DNA of 64,000 nt from Mansonella perstans (lineage: Eukaryota; Nematoda; Chromadorea; Rhabditida; Onchocercidae): positions 124,001 through 188,000 of the forward strand of contig JBAMDO010000009.1 of assembly GCA_037074765.1 (NCBI GenBank). The letters are read 5' to 3'. The notes below the pieces were generated by a model. That model saw only the letters and a program-made list of their open reading frames with translations, searched no databases and was not told the DNA's origin. This document shows, piece after piece, positions 12,701 to 25,703 of this stretch (position 1 is the first letter of the stretch; each line of letters opens with the position of its first letter). The translations under genes and the position numbers were made by a program.

Positions 12701-15700
12701 TTAGTATCCTTAGAGCTTATTAAGATTTTTTTTTTTGTTGTTTTTATCGATTGCAATTTAATTATCTTTTGAGCGGTAATACATTTTGTTGTTCTTTCAG
12801 AATTATCGGATGAAAATCGATGAATGAAGCTAACATCAACAAACTGCTCGACATTGTCGACATTATCACTTGCGATGAATTTCAAAAAGCATAAGTCTTT
12901 CTCCAACTCGTCTAATTCATTCTTGATATCCAGACTGGCATAATCCGTAATGCTTTCCTCTGATGATGTCCTCAGATTAAGCATAGTTGTATTTGTTTCA
13001 CAACTTCTTTTCAATGATTCAATAGTATTTTTTAACGATATAGCAAAGTGACTTCGCACTGGAAAACCTTTCAGGACACGTTCCACGATCTGACGTCTAA
13101 TATTACGTGTTCGTAGTATAATCGTATAGAAATCTTCCAATGTCTTCACCTGTTTTTAATCAGTGAATTTTGTCATATATATTTATTTAAATATTTTTTT
13201 AATTTTAAAACGAAATTTAACATGCCTTAAAAAATTTCTAACCATCAGATTAAATTACGCTACGACTCAATGACTGGTCTTTTCAATATCAGTTTTAGAA
13301 GTTTTGAAATAATTCTTTTAGGCTGCAAATTCAAAAACTCTTTTACATACTTGAAAGTAATCTTAAGCATATAAATTGAACTGAAGCGATCTTTTTGGAA
13401 AGCAAATGAATGAATCTCGCAAAAGGCAGGAAAAAAATGCAAATGAAATCTCACTTCCATCGATCTCATCACTTGATGTGTCCATGATGGATCCAAGAAA
13501 GCTGCGCTCCATTTTTCAATATCATTGGATAAAATAAAGTTATGTAATCGGTTACCACAGGCTCGACGATCTGCCGGATCTTGAATAGCAGCCTGATAAA
13601 ATGCATCGGAATAGCTATCCAAATCATACAGATCATTTATGCGTTTATAACACTGATCACCGTTTTCCTGATAGAATCCTGCCATAGAAAACTGTACTTC
13701 GCAGCCGGCACCTGATGACAGAATCAATCCTGCATTTGGATTGCATAGTAACATTTCTTTTGCTACCTAAAAAATTGAGAAAAACAGGAAAATTAAATCT
13801 TAAGGTTTAGTTTCACAGATGAACAAAGAATTTTCAGTTTGTTTCTTAACTTCTTCAATTTTTTAAATTTTTTACGGCATGAAATTTAAAGTAACACAGA
13901 AGCCTCGCAATGAATAGTATTAATAAGAATTAATTAGTCAGTCATCAAATATTCAGACTTTTTAATTTCCAATAATTATTGAAATTTAAACCTAATTAAA
14001 AATTTTTGCTCCTAACCAAATTCATGCCATCTTTTTTTGGTGCCACAACGCCGATATCCATTGCTAAATAGCAGGCAATGAGTTCTTTTCGCGGTAGTCC
14101 TTCCGTTTGAAAAATTATTGGTTTCCAATTTGGTCGAGTTGGACAGCTGCACACTTTGTTGATACCTTCAGCTAATAGAATGCATTCATCTTGATAAATA
14201 CGATACGTATCAACTTCACGTCTGTTTGTCACCGCAACCTAAATTCGAACTTATTATTAAACCTCTAAGGTTAAATTCTTTTATCTTTAATTCTAATCAT
14301 CTCCTAATTTTCCGTTACATTTTCTTGTTCTTAGTATTCTGTTGAAAATCATTCTGTCATAATTTTTTAAATTGTTTTTTTAAACTAAAATTTATTTAGA
14401 AAGCATAAATCCATTCAAGAAACAAAAAATTCATTCAAAAATGTGCACTGTAAAATTAATTCAATAAAATACTCCGATCAAATTAATCATAAAATCGCGA
14501 AGAATCAAATCGTTATACCTGGTACAGCACATCTTTTCCAATTCGTTCCGGATATTTTTCGAAATAATTTCTATACGCCAATAATTTCTCTTTGATTCCT
14601 TTCGTATAATCGAATCGTTCGACGGAGAAAAATAATCGACCATCTGATGGCGCATCCGGTCCCATAATCTTCAATAAATTTTCAAGCAGTGTCCTTTTCA
14701 TTTTGAACTTATGAAAAAAATTTGCGAAATGAATAACTTTAATACAACTGAAAACATTCCTAAAAAAATGTAAAATGAGAAAGAATGACAAAAGAAATCG
14801 AAGAGAATAGAAATACAGCATTAAAAAAATTAAAGTGAATAAATTATTACGCGTTCTCGTGTTTCCAAAGCTCTTTGGCAAGTTTCAGTTAATCGAACAA
14901 ATTTTAGAAAGTCTTCATTTTTGATCGAGACTGGAAAAACTCCAAGTGAACAAGTCCATCCATTATATGTTACGAAAAACACATCACATGAACTTTCGTA
15001 ATTAATTTCCGCATTTGGTAAATGAATGCGACATAATCCGACTAGTTTATCGCGGTCACGATGAGTTTGAAATCCAACCTTAACAATAATCGAATTACAG
15101 ACAAATCATAATTTACTTTAGTATCGTAAAATATTTATCATGGCGAAGAATTTAATTTGACATGTGGCTTTAGAAATATTTTCAAATTTAGCTTCATTGA
15201 AAAACATTTTTACTCCTCAAGTTGTAAATGGACATACCTTACTGAATCGCAATAAGCCTCGCAAAACAGCAAATCCAATGAGAGCATATTTAGTGAAAAA
15301 ATTTTCCGGTGGTTGAAATGGTATATGCAGGAAGAAACCAATCGGAAATTAATAAAAGTAAGAGCAACGGAATGCATAGTTTTAAGATAATTATGGTTGA
15401 CTTCACTGTCAATTTCAATATGCCAAATATCATTTCAAGCAAGTTTGCTTACTCTGATAAGAAAGTATAAGCAGTGATCGAAATACATTCCATTGGAATA
15501 AAGGTAAGTAAACCTTCTGCTTTTGCAATTGCATATATATTTCCAATAAAGTAGAAAAAAGATTTAAATGGAACTAATTTGCTGTTGAAAAATTAAAAAA
15601 GAGAAAAAATGATTACTTCGAGATTTTTATCCAAACTTTGCATAATTATACCAGTTAATATCAAATGATAATCATGGATCCAAATGAAATCCTTAATTCA

Positions 15701-18700
15701 ATTTAAGGTGAACATTTACAAATGAATAAGAACTGCTAGAGATTAATGATTGTTATCAGATGTTTTAATTAAAAATCTAATTTCGAATATATTTACTTCA
15801 ATTTTCAGTTTATCCAAGCATTTAAATAGTGACAATACTGATCAGAAACGTAAACAGCTTTTAATAAAATCGTTAATCATTTTGATTAATAGCTTTTCAT
15901 AAAAAATGTTAATAAAACCAGCCATTTTAAATTATTTGACTATTCTCTAAGCTTAATGAATTCTGTTTCAAAAAGAAGGAGAAAATTTAAATTTCATTTT
16001 GCTTCTGTGAACTGTTGTTGTACGCTCGCTCTTTCAAAGAGGATTTCATACAGTAAAGTCAATATGTGAAAAAATTAATTTAGTAAAAAATTCAAATTAT
16101 ACTTGAATATTTTTTTTTTAAATGTTCAGCAACTGTATTGAATACTAAAAACTCAGCTTAAATTAACTGATTTAAAATTACTTTAATTTTTTCTAATTTA
16201 ATTGTTTTTTATTAACTACATACTTGCGGTCGACTATTTCGAACAGCATCAATAGCAAATTGATAATTTACTCGAACATAGGCGTACCAGTGTTCACGCA
16301 TTACCTTTAACAATTTAAACTTTACATTTGAAAATAAGCAATTTATTTTAAACTTAGTTTTATGAAGCCAATAAGAAGTCATAATAAGAATCTGCACCTT
16401 TGGTTCATCATATTCTTTGACAATATATTCTTCTAAATTGTGCAGCGCAGGCCACAGTACACCGTTACTTATTCCACCATAATATACATTGTAGTCATCT
16501 TGCTGCACAATTACAGGATTTAGTTTGTAATTACCGCGATTATAATTATGCAACACAACCAACAACGACATTTCTTCCCTAAAATGACATTCATTTATTT
16601 AAGAATACATTTAATTAATGCCATTTATTTCATTTTGAATTTCTATATTTACAAAAAATTCATCATTTAAAAAAAATTTTTAATTATTCATTCGCAAATC
16701 AACTTTATTGTAACACATTTTCTTTTATGCTTCATTTGATGATTTCAATTCTTACTTTACTTTTCAAATTTTATACAAGTTAAAGTTTTCCCAATGCTCT
16801 GTCTTCTTCTTAAATTTTAAATCATTTCAATTTTTAAAAAATTTTCTCTTTTTCTCTACCTGACATGTGGCTCTTTAGTGTTTGCTTCATCGGTAAGCAC
16901 ATGAAAGAGAACATCAGCATTTGCTTGTTTCAATAATGGCAATCCTATAATTATATTCTCTTTCAAAAATCTAAGTTTTTCAAATCAATTTCATTAACTC
17001 GATCATTAACATACAATATCAATCGTGTGGACAACTTTGACCAGTCTCATTTACTGAAATTCACATCAAATTTACCTAAAGTATTTGTTGTTGGTTGGAT
17101 ATTTTGATGGCCATTCTCTCTACTTCTTCTGCAAAATATGAATTTAAATCTTAAAATTGAATCCTTTACTTTTCTCATTGACAAAATGTTATTCCTCATT
17201 ATAATTTTCACTGTTGAAATGTCATTTGATTGTTAGCCATTCATTTTTGTTTGATTTATGAGTTATAATCTTTAATTAGTGATATTATCAAATGTTACAT
17301 TGTTCTGCCTAACTATTCAGCCTGCAAATCATCTTTTCACATATTTCAATCCTAAATAATGAAACTGAAAATTTTGATGGTATAAGAGAGTTTATTAGTT
17401 CATTCTCCGATCATCATATATAAGAATCTAAGCAAAAAGTTAATCTTCTTGAAAGACAAGAATACTATACTTCAAATTCCTGAATACAGCAATTCGATTA
17501 TATGATATTGATTAATTGCATGATCGCAAGAATATAAAATGTGAGCTTAGCAAAGAAAAGTTTGAATTTTAAAGCAAAAACTTAAAGTTCGATCCGAAAC
17601 CTAATTCTATCTTAGACGCATAAATTTTCAGAATTGAATTCACTTACTAAAAAATTTAAACTTCAAAAATCTTAAAAATATTTAATTTTCTTCATTTTTT
17701 GCATTTTAAACAAATAATCATCTCTGCGAAACTCCTGTAATGAATTATTTACTTCGGTTTTTTGATTACATTCATCCCAAGATTAGCAAGCCAAACGTTT
17801 TCTTTGTCCTTCGACATTACAGGATCTACTGCTGAAACTAGACCACCAGAACCTTGCTTAATTTCCCATTCGCCTGTTTTTTCCCGCTTCAAGCTAACCG
17901 GTGGTGCGTTAGAAACATTGATTACGCGTTGCTGAAGAAAAAAGAATGCATTAATTTGGAAATAGTGCGCGGAATTGTTATATCATGGAAGAGTCGTATG
18001 AACCGGATGTTGTCACGGAACTTGAAAAAACTTAGAAATTATAGTTACTTTTTACATTGATACCTGAAAATGTGTGCTAGCCAAGCCTTCACTTGCAATC
18101 ACTTCTTTTGATAATTCCCGAGTATTCGCGGGGCTTTCGGATATTCTATTTGAAACTGATCGACGTGAAAATGATCTTCGTGATTTGTCTGTTGCGAAAT
18201 AAAAAAGTATTTGTAGGAATTTGAACAAGAAAAAAGCAACATAATAATGGATTTTAAATCGCTCAAAAACTTCAAGTCTTCTGCTTGAAGATATTTCAGA
18301 AAGATATGACATATAATTGGAACAAGTACAAGCTTTTTCTGGAATAGGTTTGAAACAATTGATTAAGTATTTGGAGAGCAATTGAGTTTGAAAAAATGAA
18401 TAAATAAACAAGATCAAAAATTAGAACACTGACTGATCGATATATGAAATTACTGACTTGAAGAAGTAATCCAATTCATACAAGTCAAAATGATTCATTA
18501 ATTCAGCAATCGGATTACTGAATAATAAAAAAAAAAAAAATAATATAAATTTAATATTATTAAATATTAAAAAAACAAAACTAATATAAATTTAAGAGAA
18601 CGGAATTTACAAGAAACATTTCGAAGCTATTTAAAAAAACGAACCCCGTGAATTACTTCGAGAATGATCCACAGCTGTGCTGCTATCACTTTTGCTACTG

Positions 18701-20259
18701 GATTGAGAAGAGATCGACTCCACGGAACAAGTCATACTGGATCGTGATGAACCTTCTTGACTGACACCTATACGTCGCCGTAAGTGATGGAATCGTTCAC
18801 CAAAACGCTTTGCATGAACGCCAAGTAAGGACTTACGAACACCTGGCACCGAAGCATATAGTTCTCTGGAAAATAATAACTAGTAATTTTAGGTGATGAC
18901 AAGAAGAATAACGAAATATTACTATGATAATAGTGATAAGAATCATAATTAATTGCAATATTATTGTGATTAGATCAAATTGATTAAGTGACAATATCAG
19001 TTAAAATAATAATAAGGACATCAACAGTTCTGTAGTTTGATCAGTCCTAGTTGAGTGTTTTAAACTTCAAACCAATGTTATAAGCTTATGTTATATACTC
19101 CTGTGTGGTTATGTTTACAGAGAATAAGTAGTACTTAGCTACAAATCCATGATATTTTATTACTTTCCGGGCAGACACAATGAATCTGAGTAATATGAAC
19201 ATAAAGTTGTCGAGTTGACTAATGAACAAAATGACTGCACTGATATTCTTTCATGTTTGTCTTCTTACACTAACAAAAACTATAACTTGAAAAAATTCAA
19301 ATTTGGCAAACCTAAGTTTACTTTTTCCATTGTTGATATCGTAAAGCGTTAAGCTAAATAGCAGCGAATCACGGAATTTGGTTCCATAAGTTAGATCAGA
19401 ATCAAAAATATATGGCACCGCATATCGCCAGAACTGTACTGCGTTATAACCGAGAGCATCGATGAACTGCTCAAAAGATGAGTAACCTGCCACTGAACAA
19501 CTAAGACAGTATTCAAGTAATGTCAGCAATCCCTGGAAAAAATAAAAATTTTAAGAAGATTCAGTGAATGAAAATTTTGCCATATGGAAATCGCTAACCT
19601 GGAAAGCAATTTCAGAATCAGCATCTCGCCGTGCCCAAATTTTTGCCAGAACTTCGAGACCCAAATCTACCATTTGTCTTATATCTGTTGCTTCATCAAT
19701 CGTGTAATCTAAGGCTTTCAATGAACGTAACAGACTCTGCAAGATGCCTCAAAATATAAATTCTTTTTCTTGAAGAAAACATTATTTATTGCGACAGTGA
19801 GACATGCCAAGACATTTAAGACTAAGCTATGGCCAAAATATTTTAATTGTTGGCTGGCCCAAAATATTTTAATTAGTTGGGAAGAAGCATTCTCATATAA
19901 AGACTGTCCTACCGATAAGATAAGTGGAACAATTTGCAATCAATCTAAAGGATATTTATTTGCCATGTTTAGCATTAAGCATAAATGCTAAATGTTAAGG
20001 TTTAAAAATGTTCATGAGTTATCGTTTTTTTGAAATTAAGAATGTTTCAGTTGAATTCTTTTGGAATTGAAAAACTAAAACTTTGATTTGATAACCTATT
20101 TTTCAAGCAAATATGAAAGCTTACATGTTTCAACTGGATTTCACTGAACTTGTTGGGTTCTCGGATTTTGCGGTGGAAAGGTTGATCGTAGAAATTTTCA
20201 AGTAGTTCTTCCATTTTCTTTTCATCACTCTCTGAATTATCAGCAAATATATTTTGCAT
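9731..20259 (-). CDS. tps: Trehalose-6-phosphate synthase with HAD phosphatase-like C-domain
   Basis: Makes trehalose-6-phosphate from UDP-glucose and glucose-6-phosphate; trehalose is a main nematode sugar and stress protectant. Twenty-four minus-strand exons give about 1,284 residues, the usual size of nematode TPS. In order they are 20125-20259, 19599-19736, 19312-19532, 18657-18865, 18064-18188, 17753-17931, 17076-17128, 16860-16944, 16398-16578, 16224-16304, 15617-15691, 15238-15342, 14851-15078, 14519-14707, 14017-14238, 13455-13766, 12835-13149, 12365-12547, 11789-11885, 11514-11620, 11200-11348, 10735-10831, 10300-10500 and 9731-9898. Domains: a nematode-specific N-region (1-276) with a Ser/Arg-rich stretch; the GT20 synthase (about 277-840) with IWIHDYHL, SVERFDYTKG (Arg636, Lys641) and DGMNLVAKE; then a HAD domain (about 950-1260) with DRDGT, FNKG and GDSESD. 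Two junctions lack canonical bases: the 15342 acceptor and the 11514 donor. The 18657 donor could instead be about 12 bases further on. The 5' end is uncertain: ATG 20259 follows a 3' splice site near 20270. Confidence 0.95.
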
Positions 20260-20327
20260 ACAAATAAATCTGTATATAAGGGGTTAAAGACCAGAAAAGT
20301 CATTAGACTAAACAGATTTTTCTTACC

Positions 20328-20373
20328 TTCCATGTTCTTCAATTCCCTATGATTATAATTATCACTCGCCATT
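20328..20373 (-). other. Possible upstream 5' exon of tps (phase conflict)
   Basis: An ATG at 20373 opens a 15-codon frame (MASDNYNHRELKNME) that ends in a good GTAAGA donor at 20327. The following acceptor (ATATACAG near 20270) is also good. Splicing them would put the next exon in the wrong reading frame, ending early. The piece may therefore be non-coding 5' leader, an upstream ORF, or part of another isoform. It is listed because a reader would otherwise take its ATG as the tps start. Confidence 0.35.
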
Positions 20374-23300
20374 TTCAATCTGAAAAAGTTCACAGAAATT
20401 GCTCAAGTTAAACAAATTGGATTGATGAATTGAATTACAAGAAAATGAATTAAATTAAATTAACGTAAATATGCCCGATGTTCAGAAGCGATGAATGAAT
20501 TCAATAAAAATAATATTAAGCATTCTAGTGTTGGATACTTATTTAACCAATGAGTTGCAAATTTTGAAAGCATTTTTGTGAGAACTTTGTTAGCTCTAAG
20601 AATTCTCGATTGGCTGTATAAGTTCTGTCATTCAGAAAGTTACAAAATTCATTCACAAGTGACAGCTTCGAATTTCGCGCATTGTAGGAAAATTATAAAA
20701 GAAAAAATGAATTTTTTCGAACTGTTCGTTTAATAATAAGTTCAACCGTAAGAACAAGTTCTTAAGTAAGGAAGTGCCATAATATTTGCCATTGGCCGAA
20801 AGACTTTCATTTACTTAAAGATTTATTTATAAATGATTGAGGGTCAGAAGCCCAATGAGTGCAATGCTAATACTTTGAGGGAATTGAAGAAGAATATATT
20901 CGTTTTTTCCATATATTTTTGCGTGTCGCTCCTTTTCTGTTTTTAAAAAAAGTTTCATCATTTCAAAATTTCGACAGAAAACTTCCATTGACTTATAATG
21001 GAGAAGCAAAAATCAATTCCCTCAAGCATTTGTCTAACTTTTAAAAACTTTTTAGTTAACATCGAACAATTTTTTTCTTTATAATAGCATTAGCATTTAG
21101 AAAAATTAAAGTATAACAATCAGACTGCTGTAAGACACTATTTCTTCTATTACGTGAAGCTTATTATTGTATCAATAAAACTTGATATAAAATAATGATA
21201 AAATGAACAATGAAAATAAGGTAATTTAATTTTAACAAATTTACAAATCTCGAAAACTAACGTAATAGACATTTAAAGTAACTTCAATTTAAAATCTAGC
21301 CAAGAAAAGAATGTAAGAGAGCTAAAATAGGCAATTAATGCGAAACAATCACTAAGTTGTGAAAAGAACTTAAAAATGCTGCAAGAATGGTTAACAAATT
21401 AAAATGCATAAATGCTGAATGAGTGAGAGGACTTGATGAATAAAGTACTTCAGTGAGTAGGCTGAATGGTTTAATAAGTAAACATAAAAGTGATTATTCA
21501 TTTATTTTGGAATGTCAAATTGATTAATAATATTTTCAGGTAAATTTCATTATTAATTCAAGCAAACAAAAAAACACTTTTGCATATAACAATTAATCGA
21601 ATAAACTTTGCCTCATTGTATATGAAAAGGCTGTTATTTCGCACAAAATCAAAACCATTTAGTTAATTAACTGACCAATGATCTTTACAAAGTATGGATT
21701 AATCCCATAAAAAAAGCTTTTTCCTTTTTGGGAAACTGCTAATTTTTTTTTAAGCGAAATTGAACCAATATAGAAGTGAAATAATGCAAGAAATAGAAAA
21801 ATGAAAAATTTATAAGTAAGCAATTTTTTAATTCTTTTATTAATTTTTACTAATGGGCAAAATTTGAAGATTAAAAATTTGATATATTCAGATTTCTAAA
21901 GTTTCGAAAATCGTGCATTGGCAACTAAATTAAATTTTAAATGAATAAGAAATGATGGTGGAAGAGAAACGAACAGAAAGGAAGAAATAAGTAAAAATGT
22001 TGCCAACAACTTTATGAGTTCTGAGAAAGTCATCAAAGATAAATTTATACTTTAATCCTATTTCAAGCTTTCTTTCTATCTATGTTTCATCTAACATTTC
22101 GATTAACTTTTCAAACGTCAATACAAAACAAACAAACATCCATGAAGCAAAATAGAATTGGAAAAGAAAAAGTAAAAAAAAAAAAAAAAAAAAGTATTGG
22201 AAAAGAAAAAGCAAACGAGTGTTGATTCGTCTTGTCAGAATTACATCATTTCTCTTTATGCTAACAAATTTAAATAATGCCTAGTTTATAACTGAGAAAT
22301 ATCGTTGCTATCCAATTATATGCTCATACAACATGAAATTCAACATAAGCGATCTCTTTTAGAAACAAACAAAGTGGTTTTCTACAGGAAAGATGAATCA
22401 TAGGAGTCGAAAAATTAGCATTAGTATATGAAAAATGTTTCAAAAAAAAATTCACAAATTTAAAATTTTCCAATTGAAATTCATATTGCATGCTTTTAAT
22501 GGGAAAAAAAAAAGGAATAAAAAGTAAATGATAGTAAATGTAAGTCTTCTTCCTGTAGTAATCGAAAACAAATGGATTAAAGGAGCAGATGCAAAACAAA
22601 GACGAACAGATGTTAGCCAACTGACTCAATAATAGTTGCGATCAATTGTTTCAACAACAGAACGACATTCAGGTAATCCCGACAAAACCAACCACTTTTG
22701 CCACAATATATAAAATGAACTGACACATATTAATCAATCCGCTTGTATTTATGTAATAGCAATTGATTTTGTGCATATATTAGAATTTTAGCAAAAAAAA
22801 ATTTTTTGTCAATAGATCTATGTATTAGGCCTAGACAGTAAAAGTATAAAATTGAATTTCAAAACTTACATTTTTGATGAAAAAATTAAATATGGCAGCA
22901 AGCTAAAAATGGTAATTTTTAAATTTTTAGTTGTTAAAAATTATATTTGAAAGTAATATCGAGCAGACTTCCTTTGTTATTTAAATGTATTTTAGTAAAA
23001 GAAATCGGAGTTTTTTCCTAAATCAGTTACTTAAGGAACTATTAATCCGCCAAAAATTGATATATAGCAAGATAAAAAGATAATTGCGAGAAAACTTCCT
23101 ATTAGCGGCTCAGAAATATGCATAAATAGAAGACAAAGCTGACAATTTTGCGATGCAAATGATAGATATGAGAGATAATACGTTCGATAAGGCCTACCGT
23201 TCATGAATCTACTCATATCAAGGTAGCATATACTGCAAAAGAGTTAGAAAGCGAAGCTGAATAAATAGGCTATAACTAGCATGGGCAGCCTCACTTCAAA

Positions 23301-25400
23301 TTCATTGATTTCTTATTGTAAAATAAAATTAAGGAATGAATATTAAAGGTTTGAGAAAAAAGCATTTCAATCGTTCAACGATATGAACTGCAATTTGCCA
23401 TATAATTTAACGAATAATTTCCTTTCAACATTACAATTTAAAATTATTAAACACTGGACAATTTATGGTTAGTTGTTTGAAATAATTCATAAAAGATGAA
23501 ATGATGCCATGGGAAGTATTTGTAATTGGTTGATGAACTAAATGGAAAGGTTTGCAGCAAGAAAGCAATGTTTTTTTTTAAAAAAAAAAAAAAGAAAATT
23601 GTGAGATGTATCAGCTGCCCTGCACGTATAATTAATTAGTGTCTCACAGTTCAGTTCTAATCATTTTTTTTTTTTTTTTCTTGTTTAAGCAAACGACGAA
23701 ATCAATGAGTTCATTTCTATTACACCAAATTTTAATGACAAAAAAAAAATAGCATAAATCTAAAGGCTTCAGCATGCCTAAAGATAAGTGAGTTCAAAAT
23801 TTATGCGATTTTTCTCTTTTCGAATTCATCATTTAATAAGGTATAAAAATTGAGAAATGCTTCAGGAAGTTTATCTAAGAAAAAAGAATTGGTTGAAAAA
23901 TGAAACTGAAGTAACAGCTTCACCAATTAACTAGTTAATATTAATAAAATTAAACTGAGATTTTTGATGTGTGAAAGGCTAAATTGCAGAACTATTTGCG
24001 AGAGATTCTTTTACACCTATATTCTATCCGTCATTAGATAAAAAAGTGAATTTTCAAATTTCCTTTCGTATAGCCAAGTTAAGATAATCAAAATGAAAGT
24101 GTTATCTGGCTGATTTAAGTTTGTTGACAATTTATTCACAGTCAAACATCACGGCAGTATTTACTCCGATATCTGAAAATACTACTGCTACTCCGTTCAC
24201 ACATAAAGGTTTTTGAGTTCAACAATATCTTACATGATTTCATTTCTGGCTGTTTGAGTATTTTTGCCATATTTTATTTCCGGAATTTATTAGCTATTCA
24301 ACTCTGTAAGATATTAAAGATGATTTCAAAATAAACCTCATGAGGATGCCCAAAGGCGACTTTTATGATTACTTCATTCTCTTCCTTAACATGTAATACA
24401 TTTGATTGGAAATAAAATATATTATATTACACAAACAAATTTCGGACGAGCGAAAGCCTTTTAAGGCTTTTTTTTTTTGGTTCGTAATAAATAGCCGAAC
24501 TGAACAATGGAAAGGAAAATGTAGTCTTCAACAGACAAAATAATCCTTTTAAATGAATGGACAATCTTTTTCGAAATAATCCTTTTCAATGTATTAAATC
24601 TTGCTACAAAAAAAAATTTTTGGTATTGTTAATGAACGATTATCTAGACAAGTTCTTAAATTATCTACCACCATTCTCTTTTACTTTAACTACTTTAAAA
24701 AATAAATAAAAAGTAATGCACTCCATTGCTGTATTTCGTCCCGACAGCCTGATTCATTACGCTTTACGTCACTGACTCGCCTTTCGATTCAAACTTTATG
24801 AAATTTGACATTGATGTTAATCTGTCAGTAAAATAAACCATATAATATGAACAGCACTGGTGCTGACAGTGATTGAGAAAACGAATAAAAATACTTTTGT
24901 CACAATCTCAACATTTTTGTGTTACCTTGAAACATGTTTTTTTTTGGGAAATTGATGTTTTCTCATATGAACCCGTTGATCTCTTGAATTCATTCTTTAC
25001 TGAACAATGATTACCTCGTTATATCATCACGACTTCCAAATGAAACTGCTATAGCGAGAGAAAAGTACCAACAATTAGGCATGCTTCTCAAACTATTTTA
25101 ACAAGAAATGCAGTAATAATTAAGATTATTTTTCTTAAAACAAACAGGAAATACTTTTTTCGAGATTAAAAATAGAGAACTATTCCGCAGCAACGACATA
25201 TACATAGTAAAAAACAAAGGATGAAAGTTTACAATTTAAAAAAATAAAATATATCAAAGTAAACAAAGTAAACAAAAAAAATATGAGATATATACAAAAA
25301 TAGGCGCAATATACTTTTACTTTTCATATTAGCTTACCAAAAGATGCTACAAAAATTATTATAAATAAAATAAAAAACGATAAAGGATGAACTTTTCATC
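20374..25400. other. Long stretch without a recognised gene
   Basis: This is the region upstream of tps and downstream of the Ssu72 pair. It is very AT-rich, with A or T runs near 22175, 23580 and 23665. No frame longer than about 100 codons occurs, and the longest (22324-22629, minus) is Phe/Ile/Lys-rich and unconvincing. One exon-like piece is noted separately at 22632-22706. Promoter and enhancer DNA of tps is expected here, but no motif can be assigned. Confidence 0.5.
22632..22706 (-). other. Possible isolated 3' coding exon
   Basis: Behind a GTGTCAG acceptor the minus strand reads SFYILWQKWLVLSGLPECRS and then eight more residues (VETIDRNY) and Tyr before a TGA. Its Trp, Cys and Pro content and codon choice are unlike the surrounding AT-rich random frames. 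Its phase would fit a chain from the gene start at 25607 through a small candidate exon near 25012-25045, but that chain spans more than 2 kb of intron and is only a guess. No family was recognised. Confidence 0.2.
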
Positions 25401-25403
25401 CTT

Positions 25404-25609
25404 CCCTAAACTTAGATGACAAAAATTAAAAAAGTTAAGCGATTATTTCTCCCAATATCACAGAAATTCGACAATCTTATTTTCTGCATCAAGTGATAAA
25501 TGATTCTATGTTTTCTTTCTAGTTCTAAAATATTGATAATTTTATGATCTAACACAGCGTTTCTGACATAAGTTTCCCGAAAACTTGGTCCTGCAATTTC
25601 AGGAACCAT
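25404..25609 (-). CDS. Start of an unrecognised gene behind Ssu72 (candidate operon partner)
   Basis: An ATG at 25609 begins MVPEIAGPSFRETYVRNAVL and continues through a charged stretch with ILELERKHRIIYHLMQK. This looks like a conserved helical protein, and the composition is distinct from random frames nearby. The frame stays open to a TAA at 25412. A GTGATA donor after residue Phe49 may end the exon earlier, so only the first exon is claimed. The ATG sits 16 bases after a TTTTAAG splice acceptor (25626), and the Ssu72 stop is at 25704, only about 80 bases before that acceptor. That spacing is typical of downstream cistrons in nematode operons. The function is unknown. Confidence 0.4.
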
Positions 25610-25625
25610 CTTCTCACCGTATATT

Positions 25626-25640
25626 CTTAAAATAATAAAA
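25626..25640 (-). promoter_or_regulatory. Candidate trans-splice acceptor downstream of Ssu72
   Basis: On the minus strand TTTTTATTATTTTAAG precedes AATATACGG and the ATG at 25609. With no exon of its own upstream, an acceptor in this position between two same-strand genes is where a spliced leader would be added to the second cistron. Confidence 0.4.
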
Positions 25641-25703
25641 ACTGATCTTTACAGTTTGTAACTGAATGATAAACAGAATGATCAATAACGCAACTGCTGT
25701 GTT

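Noticed and set aside
22324..22629. 101-codon minus-strand frame
   Set aside because: Phe/Ile/Lys-rich low-complexity composition, no signal of a family, and no flanking exon structure apart from a neighbouring piece in a different frame.
23031..23216. Minus-strand frame with membrane-like segments behind a good TTTTGCAG acceptor
   Set aside because: It could be an exon, but its phases do not connect the candidate pieces at 25.4 kb and 22.7 kb, and no family was recognised.
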